Assembly (NCBI RefSeq): GCF_015477605.1 | Contig: NZ_JADLQX010000046.1 | Span: 1 to 40,629, forward strand | Length of the DNA stretch: 40,629 nt | Reading direction: 5' to 3' | Source of the DNA: Nocardia amamiensis | GTDB taxonomy: Bacteria > Actinomycetota > Actinomycetes > Mycobacteriales > Mycobacteriaceae | Shown: one piece after another, positions 24,266-32,864 of the stretch | Numbering within the stretch: the stretch's first letter is position 1 | Layout of the letters: each line of letters opens with the position of its first letter | Notes under the pieces: model-generated | Database searches by the model: none | Told to the model about the DNA's origin: nothing | The model's input: only the letters and a program-made list of their open reading frames with translations | Translations under genes and position numbers: made by a program

Positions 24266-24297
24266 AACGGCGCCGCTCCTTCGGGAGCGGCGCCGTT
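24266..24297 (+). terminator. Strong terminator after tuf
   Basis: AACGGCGCCGCTCC and GGAGCGGCGCCGTT form a perfect 14-bp stem closed by a TTCG tetraloop, followed shortly by GTTTTCG. It may also stop the convergent lipoprotein gene. Confidence 0.92.
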
Positions 24298-24327
24298 CGC
24301 GTTTTCGGGTGCGGTGTGGGCGGTGAT

Positions 24328-24972
24328 TCAGCAGCCGTAGGCGCGACCCACAGCGGGTTCGCGCTCTGCTTCAGGGAGTTCGCGTAGGCAGCCGAACGGG
24401 ACAACGCCCTCGTCGCTCATCTGTATACCGCTGCGTGCGGTGGGATTGACGCAGGTGAGGCCGGTCGTCGCGAGGCGGCAGGTGTAGTCGCCGAAGGTGA
24501 AGGTGCTGTCGTAGGGCAGGGTCTGTCCCTGGCCGTGGATGAAAAGCCCTGGATCGCCCCGGAATTGGCCGACGGTCATGCGCTGCGCGGAGTAGGTGAC
24601 GTACCCGCCGAACCACTGTCCATACCCCTCGCTGGGCGCGGGCGCCGGTTGTTTCAGTTCGACCATGCAATCGAACCCATCCATGCCGAACGCGGTTCCG
24701 GTAATGCAGCTGATCTTGCGGGTCGGGCTGACGAAAGCGATATCCGCCTGCAAGTCGGTCACCTGGCCGCCATCGAGACTCGCCGAATGGTAAGGGCCGA
24801 GATCAATTGCGGAACCTTGGCGGACCCAATTGATCCGGTCCTGCAACTCGCTATCCCGGGACGCCGACGGGCCGGTTTCCGGCGAACCCGCGACCGGCTG
24901 CGGTTTTCCCGTCGTGCTGTGCGAACACGCACTCAACACCATCGCCACGCCGACCAGCACTGCCCACCGCAT
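24328..24972 (-). CDS. Putative lipoprotein, conserved hypothetical
   Basis: A 214-aa protein with a signal peptide (MRWAVLVGVAMVLSAC) whose lipobox LSAC gives Cys16 as the lipidated residue. The mature part starts SHSTTGKPQPVAGS; two Cys-containing hairpins, ISCITGTAFGMDGFDCMVEL and TCRLATTGLTCVNPTARSG, suggest disulfides. Similar proteins occur in Nocardia without function. The ATG is chosen to begin the signal peptide. It converges on tuf. Confidence 0.75.
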   Translation of the reverse strand: MRWAVLVGVAMVLSACSHSTTGKPQPVAGSPETGPSASRDSELQDRINWVRQGSAIDLGPYHSASLDGGQVTDLQADIAFVSPTRKISCITGTAFGMDGFDCMVELKQPAPAPSEGYGQWFGGYVTYSAQRMTVGQFRGDPGLFIHGQGQTLPYDSTFTFGDYTCRLATTGLTCVNPTARSGIQMSDEGVVPFGCLRELPEAEREPAVGRAYGC

Positions 24973-25134
24973 ACAGCAGACACTAGCCCCTTGCGCGCCA
25001 ATGTATTTCCCACGCCGGCGGAAGAACGGTCGATGACTGCACGACCCGGTACGCACCGCCCGACAAGTGGCAACGCCTTCTTGTTCGACTGTGCGGATTC
25101 TCGGCGGCACCTACCTGAGATCGACCTGCCACGA

Positions 25135-25770
25135 TCAGAGTCGAGGCGACTTGACCACCACGCACGGACTGGTCAGCAGGGAGGTATCGGTCGCCAGCCC
25201 GGAAGCGAGCAGTGCCGCTGCGACGAGATTGAGAACCTGGGTAGCCGCGATGTCCGACCGGACATGGCCCGTAGCGGCGCGGCGCTGGAACTCCTCTGCC
25301 GCCGCTCTCGCATCCGAGATGTGCGGATCGGCGGCGGCGCGATCCTTGGAACCGGCGGACACGAACGCTTCCCAGATCAGCAGATCGAGCGAGCCGTCGA
25401 GCAGGCTTTCCGCGTCGACTCCGGCCCGGATCGGGCGGTGCAGCGTCCCCGCGATCCGGTGTGCCACGTACGACGCCTGTTGGACGCCGAACGCCAGTGT
25501 GATGGTTCCGGCCCCCGCGCACCACGGGCGTCCTGCCTCGCCTTCTCGTTGCCGCCCGAGCCCACCCGTGGAGGAAGGGTTGGGGATGAACAGCGGCGCT
25601 TCGAAACCGAGGGCGACCGGGCGCCCTTCGTTGAGGTCGGCCGCGAGCGAGGTCACGAGGTCATCCAAGTCGCGACCGCCACTCGCTTCGACCTCCGCTA
25701 TTCGCCACCATCCGACATTCGCGAGTTTGCCGACGTCGACCGCGGCGATAACGAGCTGGTTGGGCGGCAT
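25135..25770 (-). CDS. Conserved hypothetical protein, DUF429-like (possible RNase H fold)
   Basis: A 211-aa protein not recognised with certainty. It starts MPPNQLVIAAVDVGKLANVG, where an Asp after a hydrophobic strand recalls RNase H-like nucleases such as DUF429. Then come PVALGFEAPLFIP, with a second acidic strand, RPWCAGAGTITLAFGVQQASYV, and DLLIWEAFVSAG. The spacing of strands and acidic residues fits that fold but this is inference. The start is uncertain: an upstream in-frame ATG would add up to 52 poorly coding residues. It follows the 72-aa gene on the same strand. Confidence 0.65.
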   Translation of the reverse strand: MPPNQLVIAAVDVGKLANVGWWRIAEVEASGGRDLDDLVTSLAADLNEGRPVALGFEAPLFIPNPSSTGGLGRQREGEAGRPWCAGAGTITLAFGVQQASYVAHRIAGTLHRPIRAGVDAESLLDGSLDLLIWEAFVSAGSKDRAAADPHISDARAAAEEFQRRAATGHVRSDIAATQVLNLVAAALLASGLATDTSLLTSPCVVVKSPRL

Positions 25771-25867
25771 ACCAGCAACATATCCCCGTTCGCCTAGCTC
25801 CGTGTGGTCGGCCGCGTCCGAAGTAATGACGCGTTCTGGGTCACCGCGACCCATGGCTGTGCTTGAT

Positions 25868-26086
25868 TCAGTCCCACGCCCAGAGCTGCCAGTACGGCAG
25901 GGGTGGCACGTTACCCTCGGGATCATCGACCGGCTCGACCTCGACCGTGTACTCGGGATTCCACGCCTTCAGCGCCACAACGAATCGCGCGATCACATCC
26001 GCTGGTGCTGTGTACGTGACAGCGGGGTCGCGCGGACCCTTGCCGAAGTCGACACGGGCCACTCGACGCGGCAGTTCGTCACTCAT
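25868..26086 (-). CDS. Small conserved hypothetical protein
   Basis: A 72-aa protein: MSDELPRRVARVDFGKGPRD, a middle helix VIARFVVALKAWNPEY, and an acidic tail PVDDPEGNVPPLPYWQLWAWD with three Trp near the end. Not recognised. The ATG is chosen because upstream codons look non-coding. It lies 97 bases before the DUF429-like gene and may share its transcript; it is divergent from the XRE regulator. Confidence 0.6.
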   Translation of the reverse strand: MSDELPRRVARVDFGKGPRDPAVTYTAPADVIARFVVALKAWNPEYTVEVEPVDDPEGNVPPLPYWQLWAWD

Positions 26087-26397
26087 CGTTCGCGCACCCG
26101 CCTTCCCATTGGTGAGCACCCGGAACCGAGGTCTGGACCGCACCACCCAGCAACAGTCGCTCCTCGACCGTGCCGGATGTCCCAATGGCACAGGGCAGCT
26201 GCCACCGGGCTTTCCCGGTTCCGGGTGCGGCACCAGTAGACCGCCGAAACATCTAGGTGGATGGTCGATTTGGACGGTCCATTGGAATTCATCCGTTTCG
26301 CCAGCAACCCGTCCGTGCTGTGGGCACAATGGCATCCAGTACCACGCGAGAGACCATCCGTGAATCCGTCAGGTGCCACCCACGACAAGGGGGACGA
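26087..26397. other. Divergent intergenic region
   Basis: No gene is supported between the 72-aa gene and the XRE regulator. It should hold both promoters. A run of Gs (AAGGGGGACG) just before 26398 serves as the ribosome site of the regulator. Confidence 0.5.
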
Positions 26398-27279
26398 ATG
26401 GGGAAGATCCCGACCACGATTCCGCGCCGCCAGCTCGGCCGACGTCTCCGGGACATGAGACTCGAAGCGGGACTGTCGATCCAGGACGCCGCCCGGCTGA
26501 TCGAACGCGGCGCGGGCACCCTGCAACGACTGGAGAAGGGCGAGGCGAACCGCATCCGGCTACTGGACATCCAGGCGCTGTGTCAGATCTACGACCGGAT
26601 AGACCAGCTGCCTGGGCTGCTCGAGCTGGCAAAGGTGGCCGCGAGCGGGGACGGCGAGCAAGGACTGTGGTGGCACGAGTACGGCGACGCGATCCGGGCC
26701 GACTTCGAGTTGTACGTCAGCCTGGAGGCATCGGCATCGAAATTGACCGTCTATCGACCCGACATCATCTCCGGCCTGTTCCAAACCCCTGCCTACGCGA
26801 GGGCATTGGATACTCTCTACTTTCCGGACGCCTCACCGGACGACCTCGACCAGCGCGTGCGCGTCCGGCTGAACCGACAGCGGATCATCACCCGGCGGCG
26901 CAATCCGGTCGAGGTCGACGTGCTGCTCGATGAGAACGCTCTCCGCCGAATCGTGGGCGACCCGGACGTCATGGCAGGGGCATTGCGCCATCTCGCGAAC
27001 CTGCCCGAGAACGTGACCATCCGGGTGTTGCCCTTCTCGGTCGGCTTCCCGCTCGGAGTTGCCTGCGGACCGTTCACCGTGCTGGACTTCGACCGCGCGA
27101 CAGGCGAGCCGCCCACGGTGTACGTGGAAGGGTATCGGGGCAACATGTACTACGACAGGGCTGAGGCGGTTACCCAATATCGGGACACGTTCCAGACGCT
27201 GCAACGGGTAGCGTTGTCTCCGGCAGAGAGCACACACCTGCTGCGGCGGGTAGCGAAGGAGTACCAAGGTGAACGTTGA
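26398..27279 (+). CDS. XRE-family regulator with DUF5753 domain
   Basis: A 293-aa regulator of the Streptomyces WhiJ/AbaA-region type. The N-terminal helix-turn-helix is LGRRLRDMRLEAGLSIQDAA, then GAGTLQRLEKGEANRIRLLD. From about residue 90 the DUF5753 domain follows: LTVYRPDIISGLFQTPAYARAL, with RVRVRLNRQRIITRRRNP and VTIRVLPFSVGFPLGVACGPF. Such regulators pair with small DUF397 proteins and control development or secondary metabolism. The DUF397 partner overlaps its 3' end by 11 bases. Confidence 0.88.
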   Translation: MGKIPTTIPRRQLGRRLRDMRLEAGLSIQDAARLIERGAGTLQRLEKGEANRIRLLDIQALCQIYDRIDQLPGLLELAKVAASGDGEQGLWWHEYGDAIRADFELYVSLEASASKLTVYRPDIISGLFQTPAYARALDTLYFPDASPDDLDQRVRVRLNRQRIITRRRNPVEVDVLLDENALRRIVGDPDVMAGALRHLANLPENVTIRVLPFSVGFPLGVACGPFTVLDFDRATGEPPTVYVEGYRGNMYYDRAEAVTQYRDTFQTLQRVALSPAESTHLLRRVAKEYQGER

Positions 27280-27475
27280 CCTGTCCGGAGCGAAGTGGTT
27301 CAAGAGCAGCCACAGCGGCGGGGGCAACGATTGTGTAGAGGTGGCGCATCTGGCCGAGGGCATGGTCGGCGTGCGGGACTCCAAGAATCCGGCCGGTCCG
27401 GCGCTGGTGTTCACCCCTGGGGAATGGGATGCGTTCACCGCCGGTGTAGCCGATGGGGAGTTCAACCGGGCGTAG
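27269..27475 (+). CDS. DUF397 protein
   Basis: A 68-aa DUF397 protein, full length. Its signature is WFKSSHSGGGNDCVEVAHL, then VGVRDSKNPAGPALVFTPGEWDAF (split here by a turn). The GTG start lies inside the XRE gene, so translation is coupled. DUF397 proteins are thought to be partners that modulate the adjacent XRE regulator; the biochemical action is unknown. A terminator follows. Confidence 0.88.
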   Translation: MNVDLSGAKWFKSSHSGGGNDCVEVAHLAEGMVGVRDSKNPAGPALVFTPGEWDAFTAGVADGEFNRA

Positions 27476-27494
27476 ATCACGGAGGACCGATTAC

Positions 27495-27528
27495 GAGAGC
27501 CTTGGAGGGCACGCCTTCCGGGGCTCTC
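27495..27528 (+). terminator. Terminator after DUF397 gene
   Basis: GAGAGCC and GGCTCTC close a hairpin whose inner part (GGAGG with CCTTCC) can also pair. It lies 20 bases after the DUF397 stop. Confidence 0.7.
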
Positions 27529-27592
27529 GCTGTGTCTGGAGCGTCGAAACTGAATGCCAAAAGGAAACGGTAGAAGAACGACTCATGCCGAT

Positions 27593-27755
27593 ACCCACAC
27601 TTTGCCTGTGGCCCTGCTGGGTGTGGGTTGCGCCAAACGGCGGGCTGGCTGCGCCTGCCCCATAAGGCCTGCCCGCTCGCGTAGAGGCTCCGAGTCAAGA
27701 GTGGGCGAAGCCCATCCCGCAGGGACGCCATCGGCGCTCTTGACGCCGAAGGGCG
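27593..27755. repeat. Intergenic cluster of hairpins including a perfect cloverleaf
   Basis: No gene lies here. From left to right: an 8-bp stem ACCCACAC/GTGTGGGT (27593-27600 with 27621-27628) enclosing two small hairpins; CGCC-AAAC-GGCG (27631-27642); GCCT/AGGC (27653-27668); the cloverleaf 27694-27744; and CGCC-GAAG-GGCG (27744-27755). In the cloverleaf GTCAAGAG pairs with CTCTTGAC and encloses three hairpins, TGGGC-GAA-GCCCA, TCCC-GCA-GGGA and CGCC-ATC-GGCG, with no unpaired junction base. It could be a dispersed repeat, a mobile-element recognition site or a structured RNA. Confidence 0.75.
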
Positions 27756-27778
27756 CGGGAACAATTGGGAGTATCTGT

Positions 27779-28864
27779 TCAACGGTTGCGTTGTGGCACT
27801 CCGGCATCCGGGTGTCGATCGGGAGTGCGCAGAGGAGCGCCGACGTGGTGCAGGTGTCTCAGCGCCTCGCGGTACGAGGCGATCAGCCCGGTTTCGTGGT
27901 AGGGCACGCCGATTTCGATGCAGTAATCGCGGACGATCACCTGGGCGTGACGCAGGTTCGGCGTCGGCATGCTTGGGAACAAATGATGCTCGATCTGATA
28001 GTTGAGCCCGCCGAGGGCGAAGTCGGTCAGCGCGCCACCCCGCACGTTGCGGGAGGTCAGCACCTGGCGACGGAGGTAGTCGGGGCGTTCATCGCCGGTC
28101 AAGGTTGGCATGCCCTTGTGGTTCGGGGCGAAGATGCAGCCCATGTACAGGCCGAAGAGGCCCTGGTGGACAGCGAGGAACGCGAAGGCTTTGTCGGCGG
28201 GCAGGACCGCGAACAGTGCGGCCAGGTAGGTGGCGAAGTGGCCGAACAGCAGTGTGCCCTCCAATCCGCGGTGTTTGACCGATCGATTTCTGAGCGCACG
28301 TACGCCGGCCACATGGAGGTTCAGGCCCTCCAGCAACAGGAGGGGGAAGAACAGGAACGCCTGCGCCCTCCCGATCAGACGAGCCATACCGCGGCTGGAC
28401 CGTGCCTGCTGTTGTGACCAGACCAGAATGTCGGGCGCGACATCGGGGTCGAGTTCCTCGTGGTTCGGGTTGGCGTGATGTCGGGTGTGCTTGTCCTGCC
28501 ACCAGCCGTAGCCCAGGCCGATGCCGGCGTTGCCGACGAGTCGTCCCATGAGCTCCGTCGGCTGCCGTAGCCGGAAGACCTGGCGGTGCGCGACGTCATG
28601 CATGACGAGTGCGATTTGAGCGAACGTCACGGCCATGAACGCCGCGACCAGCAGCGTCCACCACGAATCGCCGATGAGGACGAACGCCGCCCAGCCGGCT
28701 GCGAACGCGACCCCGACGAGGCCGAGCCGGACGGCGTAGTAGCCGGGACGCCGGTTCATCAGCCCCGCGTCGGAGATCCGGCGCAACAGACGGGCGTAAT
28801 CACCGTCGGCGCCGCGCTGCGGTGACCGTGGAGATGACTCGGGGACCGAGGCAGGTGTCGTCAT
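27779..28864 (-). CDS. Membrane fatty acid desaturase
   Basis: A 361-aa di-iron desaturase. The three histidine boxes are complete: HDVAH (residues 89-93), HTRHH (126-130) and QIEHH (290-294). Hydrophobic pairs lie near residues 50-85 and 170-240. The QxxHH third box places it with the front-end or linoleoyl-type acyl-lipid desaturases such as mycobacterial DesA3; no fused cytochrome b5 is present. It would introduce a double bond into membrane acyl chains with electrons from a ferredoxin or reductase. AGGAAG precedes the ATG. Convergent with the DUF397 gene across the hairpin cluster. Confidence 0.9.
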   Translation of the reverse strand: MTTPASVPESSPRSPQRGADGDYARLLRRISDAGLMNRRPGYYAVRLGLVGVAFAAGWAAFVLIGDSWWTLLVAAFMAVTFAQIALVMHDVAHRQVFRLRQPTELMGRLVGNAGIGLGYGWWQDKHTRHHANPNHEELDPDVAPDILVWSQQQARSSRGMARLIGRAQAFLFFPLLLLEGLNLHVAGVRALRNRSVKHRGLEGTLLFGHFATYLAALFAVLPADKAFAFLAVHQGLFGLYMGCIFAPNHKGMPTLTGDERPDYLRRQVLTSRNVRGGALTDFALGGLNYQIEHHLFPSMPTPNLRHAQVIVRDYCIEIGVPYHETGLIASYREALRHLHHVGAPLRTPDRHPDAGVPQRNR

Positions 28865-29287
28865 AGATCTTCCTGAGAGCTGAGTCGGAGACGCCACCTC
28901 CATCCGTCGACGATGCCGGCCGGTCGACGTCGGAGCGAGGCGCGATTTTCGATGCCCCGAAGCTATCGGCCGGATTCTCGTTTCACGTAACCCTTTGGTA
29001 TGACATGGAATCGGACCGCAGTGTGATATTGGGATGCCTACCGAGGACCGAGGCGGCCGACCAGTTATCGGCCGACACATCCGGGTCGCCGGACCGGACG
29101 TCCGCTCCTGCCGCTGGGCGCGCGTTCGGCGTGGCGAGAGCGGCTGCGCCACAGGCACCTGCTCATGCCGAGTTGGGTGTCCAGATCAACGAGGTCGCCG
29201 ACACAGCTCCAACCCTCATGACCGCTTCACCGGGCCGACAAAGGAAACCGCTGTTCGGAACAGTCTCGCACGCCTCGTGTCGCGCGT
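28865..29287. other. Intergenic region, no gene seen
   Basis: This stretch separates the divergent desaturase and VOC genes. Open frames here have no biased third positions and no recognisable motifs. It presumably holds both promoters, but no convincing boxes were found. Confidence 0.4.
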
Positions 29288-29683
29288 ATGTCTTGCAGGA
29301 TCACCGAACTGGTCATCGACTGTGCCGACCCACAACGGCTGGCGGAGTTCTGGTGCGAAGTCCTCGGCTACGTCGAACTCGGCTGGGAGGGCGACGACCA
29401 CCTGGAGATCGGCCCACCCGCAACCGGCTTCGGCGGGCCGCAGCCGACACTGGTGTTCGCTCGCAGCGCCGAGCCGAAGCGCGGGAAACTGCCGCTGCAC
29501 TTCGACGTGAACCCCACCGACCGCGATCAGGACGCGGAACTGGCACGGCTGCTCGCCGCGGGTGCGCGGAAGGTCGACATCGGCCATACCGCCGCAACCT
29601 GGCATGTACTGGCCGACCCGGAAGGGAACGAATTCTGCCTGCTCCGCCGCCGGGTCGGGGCAGTGGAGAGAGGGGGCGGTTGA
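29288..29683 (+). CDS. VOC family protein
   Basis: A 131-aa glyoxalase/bleomycin-resistance-like protein. It starts MSCRITELVIDCADPQRLAE and continues FWCEVLGYVELGW, the first module; the second carries LHFDVNPTDRDQDAELARLL and TWHVLADPEGNEFCLL, the typical last strand with the metal-ligand Glu position. Substrate unknown. The stop overlaps an ATG (TGATG) that opens a 77-codon frame, which is not supported as a gene. Confidence 0.85.
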   Translation: MSCRITELVIDCADPQRLAEFWCEVLGYVELGWEGDDHLEIGPPATGFGGPQPTLVFARSAEPKRGKLPLHFDVNPTDRDQDAELARLLAAGARKVDIGHTAATWHVLADPEGNEFCLLRRRVGAVERGGG

Positions 29684-29882
29684 TGATCGAAGCTGATTAC
29701 CATGCCAATCGACAGATTCGACAGGGCTATTCGAGGAAATCGGATCTCGAGGCTGCCGCGACCTGGCTTCGACCAATCACTGAGTTTTGCACCACCGATT
29801 CGAGGACAACACATTTCGGGTCATGCGTGGTGAGGGCTTGCCGATTAGGTTCGGCCGTCTACCCGATACCCGAGGAGTTCGA

Positions 29883-30098
29883 ATGTTCGCAGTACGTGGA
29901 TTTGCCGCCGCCCTGATCGGTGCCGCAACCCTGACCGGTGCTGGGGCGGCCGCCGCGGCGCCGTTGCCGCTCGAACCGCAGGCGCCCGGACCGGCCGTGT
30001 CGGTCGCAGGGAGCTGTGGTGGTATCACCGACCCGTTCGTAGCGCTGGTCTGCGCGATCAGCAGCCTGTCCGGCGGAGGCGGCACGGCCATTCGATAA
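29883..30098 (+). CDS. Small secreted protein
   Basis: A 71-aa protein with a Sec signal peptide (MFAVRGFAAALIGAATLTGA, cleavage expected after AAAAA) and a short mature part that has two Cys (AGSCGGITDPFVALVCAISS), which could form one disulfide, and a Gly-rich tail. GAGGAG lies six bases before the ATG. Function unknown; small exported proteins of this build are frequent in Nocardia. Confidence 0.7.
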   Translation: MFAVRGFAAALIGAATLTGAGAAAAAPLPLEPQAPGPAVSVAGSCGGITDPFVALVCAISSLSGGGGTAIR

Positions 30099-30514
30099 GC
30101 AGCCGTGAAGTCGGCTCAGCCGAATAAGCCGCGCACGAAAGGCGCCGAGTTCGGCGGTGACGCGTTCACTGCCGAACCAGCCGAGCGGAAGCGGAGCGCA
30201 CACAACGAATCGCACCCACCCAGCACCGCTGGCGTTCCCATGTTCGATGTGCCCTCGGCAGGACACGCAAAACATGGGCAACTGAAAAACGCCTGGTCGT
30301 TGTAGGTACGTATCCCGTCTAAGAATGGCGCTGGTAGGTCGAGTTGGGCAGTCGGCACCAACTCTGCGGTGCCCCGGCGGGTATACGACAGATTCCAGGC
30401 AGCCGTCGGCTAATCGTTCTCCCCCCGGAGATCAATGCGAGCATGTCTCGGCCTGTCTGTCGTTCGCACGCGTGCCCTTGAGTCGCGCAGGAATCGGGTC
30501 GGCCTGCCTCGGCC
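30099..30514. other. Intergenic region, no gene seen
   Basis: Between the small secreted protein and the damaged AlbA_2 gene no frame shows coding bias or a known motif. It marks the left border of the accessory segment. Confidence 0.4.
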
Positions 30515-31901
30515 TCAGTGGGCGGCCACGCCATTCCCGGCGGCCCACGCAGCGAGATCAGCGGCTCGGTCGTAGTAGATGCCATATGGCTGGATCCCGC
30601 CATCGGCTCGCAGTACGCAGGTATCGGCAATTGCGAACTGGCCGAGGATGTCTATCGCCAGACTGTGAGCGGTCTGCACGGCCACGCTCTTGGATTCGAT
30701 CAGCTCGTCGAGGTTTGCTGTCGCGCGCATCGAAGCGAGCACGGACATCACCGTGATCGAGTCGGCCACCGGCTCGTATTCGTCGATTGGGCCACCCTCG
30801 AAACCCCTCGTAGGTACCATTACACCCGCTGCCTCCATCCTGTCCGGCTGCCCGTGATCACTGGGACGGAGCCGGATCTGCGCCTGAAACTCACAGTCCC
30901 CACCAGCCCCGGATGCGGCGGAATGCCCAGAGAGCAAGAGCACCAAGGCCAGCAGATACACCTCGAAGAGGTCTTGCGCGATCGTCCCGGGCCACCCCGT
31001 TCCACCGCGCTGGATCGGGTATGGACACGGCACAGCGGCTAATCCTGCACCGTTGAAATGCAGCTCCGCAAAGGCGCGGTCCAGGCTGCTCAAATGGAAA
31101 CCGAGGCCGCCGGGTCTGGTCACTACTGTCCGACGTACCGCGGGGTAGCCGGTCGTGTGGTCGAACAATTTCGCCCCGGGCAGCGGTTGGGTGGCCTTCG
31201 CCCATTCCTGGACTTCCGTTGCAGTCTGCCTGATGGTCGGTGAACCGACGCGGCGTTGCGTTCCAGGGGCGCTCGGATACAGCGAGAGCATCAGCCACAC
31301 AGGGCGAGCAGCGGTACGGGCAACGCCTTCGTGCTGAACGGCATCGAGTGCGGCGGCCCGCTCGGTCTGTGAGGTGAACCGGTCACGGTAACGACACGCG
31401 ATTTCCGGTTCGCGCAGGTAGCGGGTCGTCTGGCCATCCCGCAGGGGCCAGCTCAGAATGGTGCCGTCTCCGCCTCGGGCCACCGCATGTGGCGCATCTG
31501 GGCTGCGGGGAACTTCGATGACGTAGTAGCCCGTGGTCGCGCCAGTGCTGAGCGGAACCTGTTTTATATGAACTCCGGGAAGGAACGGACGGATCCCGTA
31601 GTGGCAGATCTTCTGCATGCGTTCGGTCTCGTCCGCGCTCAACGCTACCGGTTTCGAAGCATGGGCGGCCGAGTCCTGCTCCGCGACGCCGAGCACCAGG
31701 ATTCCGCCGCTCGCATTGGCAAGTGCTGATACGTCTTTGGCGAGCTCTTGCCGCCCCTCGCCTTGTCACTGTAGAGCTCAGATTTCCGTCGAGATCCTCG
31801 GCCTCGGGAACCTGCGCGGCGATCGCGTCGGCGATCCGCTCAGCAGTGAGAGCATGAACCGGGACTCCGAACACGGCCGTCAATCGCGGGAAACTGCGCA
31901 C
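30515..31901 (-). pseudogene. AlbA_2/Schlafen-type DNA-binding protein, frameshifted
   Basis: The frame from GTG 31901 gives RLTAVFGVPVHALTAERIADA and QVPEAEDLD, then loses sense; a second frame gives ELAKDVSALANASGGILVLGVAEQDS and runs 390 residues to 30515. The joined product would have the AlbA_2 (AAA_4) N-terminal domain: a DWKSEL-type strand, then LAKDVSALANASGG and the ILVLGV strand. Restoring it needs one added base near 31785 and another near 31750. The rest contains YYVIEVPRSPDAPHAV, a hydrophobic helix LLALVLLLSG and a helical tail. Such proteins are thought to bind nucleic acid. It is either a recent pseudogene or a sequencing artefact. It lies downstream of a HEPN-like gene. Confidence 0.72.
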
Positions 31902-31971
31902 GGCAGGCCATTATGCTCCCGGCCAGCCCTGCCTCAGGTGGCGGCGCGTGTGATCGGCGGGGCTATCGGCG

Positions 31972-32583
31972 CTATGGCCTCGCTTCACGCCAACGGGTGA
32001 TTTCCTCGTATCGTTTGTCGAGGAGCGTGGCGATTTCTCCGCATCGTTCGAAGGTCTCCTCAACGGTGTCGTCGTCGAAGTCGTACCGCTGGCTGTTCGG
32101 GTCGTCGTCCCAGTGGCCGCCTTCGTCGGTCAGTCGGTGGGCGAACGAGTTGCGTTGTTTCGCGAGCCAGTCGTCGTGCTCGACGATCGCGTCCGCCTCC
32201 TCCCGGTCTGCCAGGAGGTTGGCCACAGCTTGAGCCTTCGGACGGAGTCCGCGTCGTGAGCCGGTGGGGAGCATGTCGGTCAGCAGCGATTCGAGTGCGC
32301 TGCAACACGATGCAATGATGGTGCCCGCGCCCACGGGTGCGGCCTCGCCATTGAGTATGCCTTGGACTTCGCTGAGCACCAGGTCCAATTCGCCCTGCCA
32401 TCCCGGTACCCGATGCGACCCGGTCTCCTCCATCTCCGCAAGTCGCGCGAGTTCTGTGTCGATCGCTGCGCTTGTGGTCCTGTGCAGCCAGATCAGCGCA
32501 CAGAGTCGGTACTGGAAGACCAGGACGTCGACATCCCCCTGGCCCAACGCCATGTACGGATCGGCCAGTTCGGGGTAGTTCAT
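31972..32583 (-). CDS. HEPN-like protein, hypothetical
   Basis: A 203-aa mainly helical acidic protein without a recognised family name. Residues 144-149 read RNSFAH, an R-x4-H motif inside a helix (LAKQRNSFAHRL), which is the active-site pattern of HEPN ribonucleases in toxin-antitoxin and abortive-infection systems. A preceding helix pair (ASCCSALESLLTDML) fits the HEPN bundle. The gene ends 71 bases before the AlbA_2 pseudogene, same strand. The HEPN assignment is inferred from the motif and helix order. Confidence 0.6.
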   Translation of the reverse strand: MNYPELADPYMALGQGDVDVLVFQYRLCALIWLHRTTSAAIDTELARLAEMEETGSHRVPGWQGELDLVLSEVQGILNGEAAPVGAGTIIASCCSALESLLTDMLPTGSRRGLRPKAQAVANLLADREEADAIVEHDDWLAKQRNSFAHRLTDEGGHWDDDPNSQRYDFDDDTVEETFERCGEIATLLDKRYEEITRWREARP

Positions 32584-32864
32584 TGGATCCTGGGGGGAGG
32601 CCTGGAGTCGATGACACTCGATCGCAATGGCATGTAACGCCCTCAGTTTGCAGGCGGTTTTCGGTGGTGACGCGAGGGTGCTGAACCAGAGGCTTGGCGA
32701 CTAGGTGTCAGTGTGCGAGGTGCTGGGTGGCGAACCGATCACCGAGGTCGCGCTCGATATGGGACGTCGAGGCAGTCGCTGGATATGTGGCATCGCCTGA
32801 TCAAATAGGTCACTGGTATTGAGGTTAACCTAAGGCAGTCAAGGCGCGGTCGGAAAAGCATGAT

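Noticed and set aside
29683..29916. A 77-codon ORF opened by TGATG at the end of the VOC gene
   Set aside because: Codon third positions are not GC-biased, it resembles no protein, and it overlaps the better supported secreted-protein gene.
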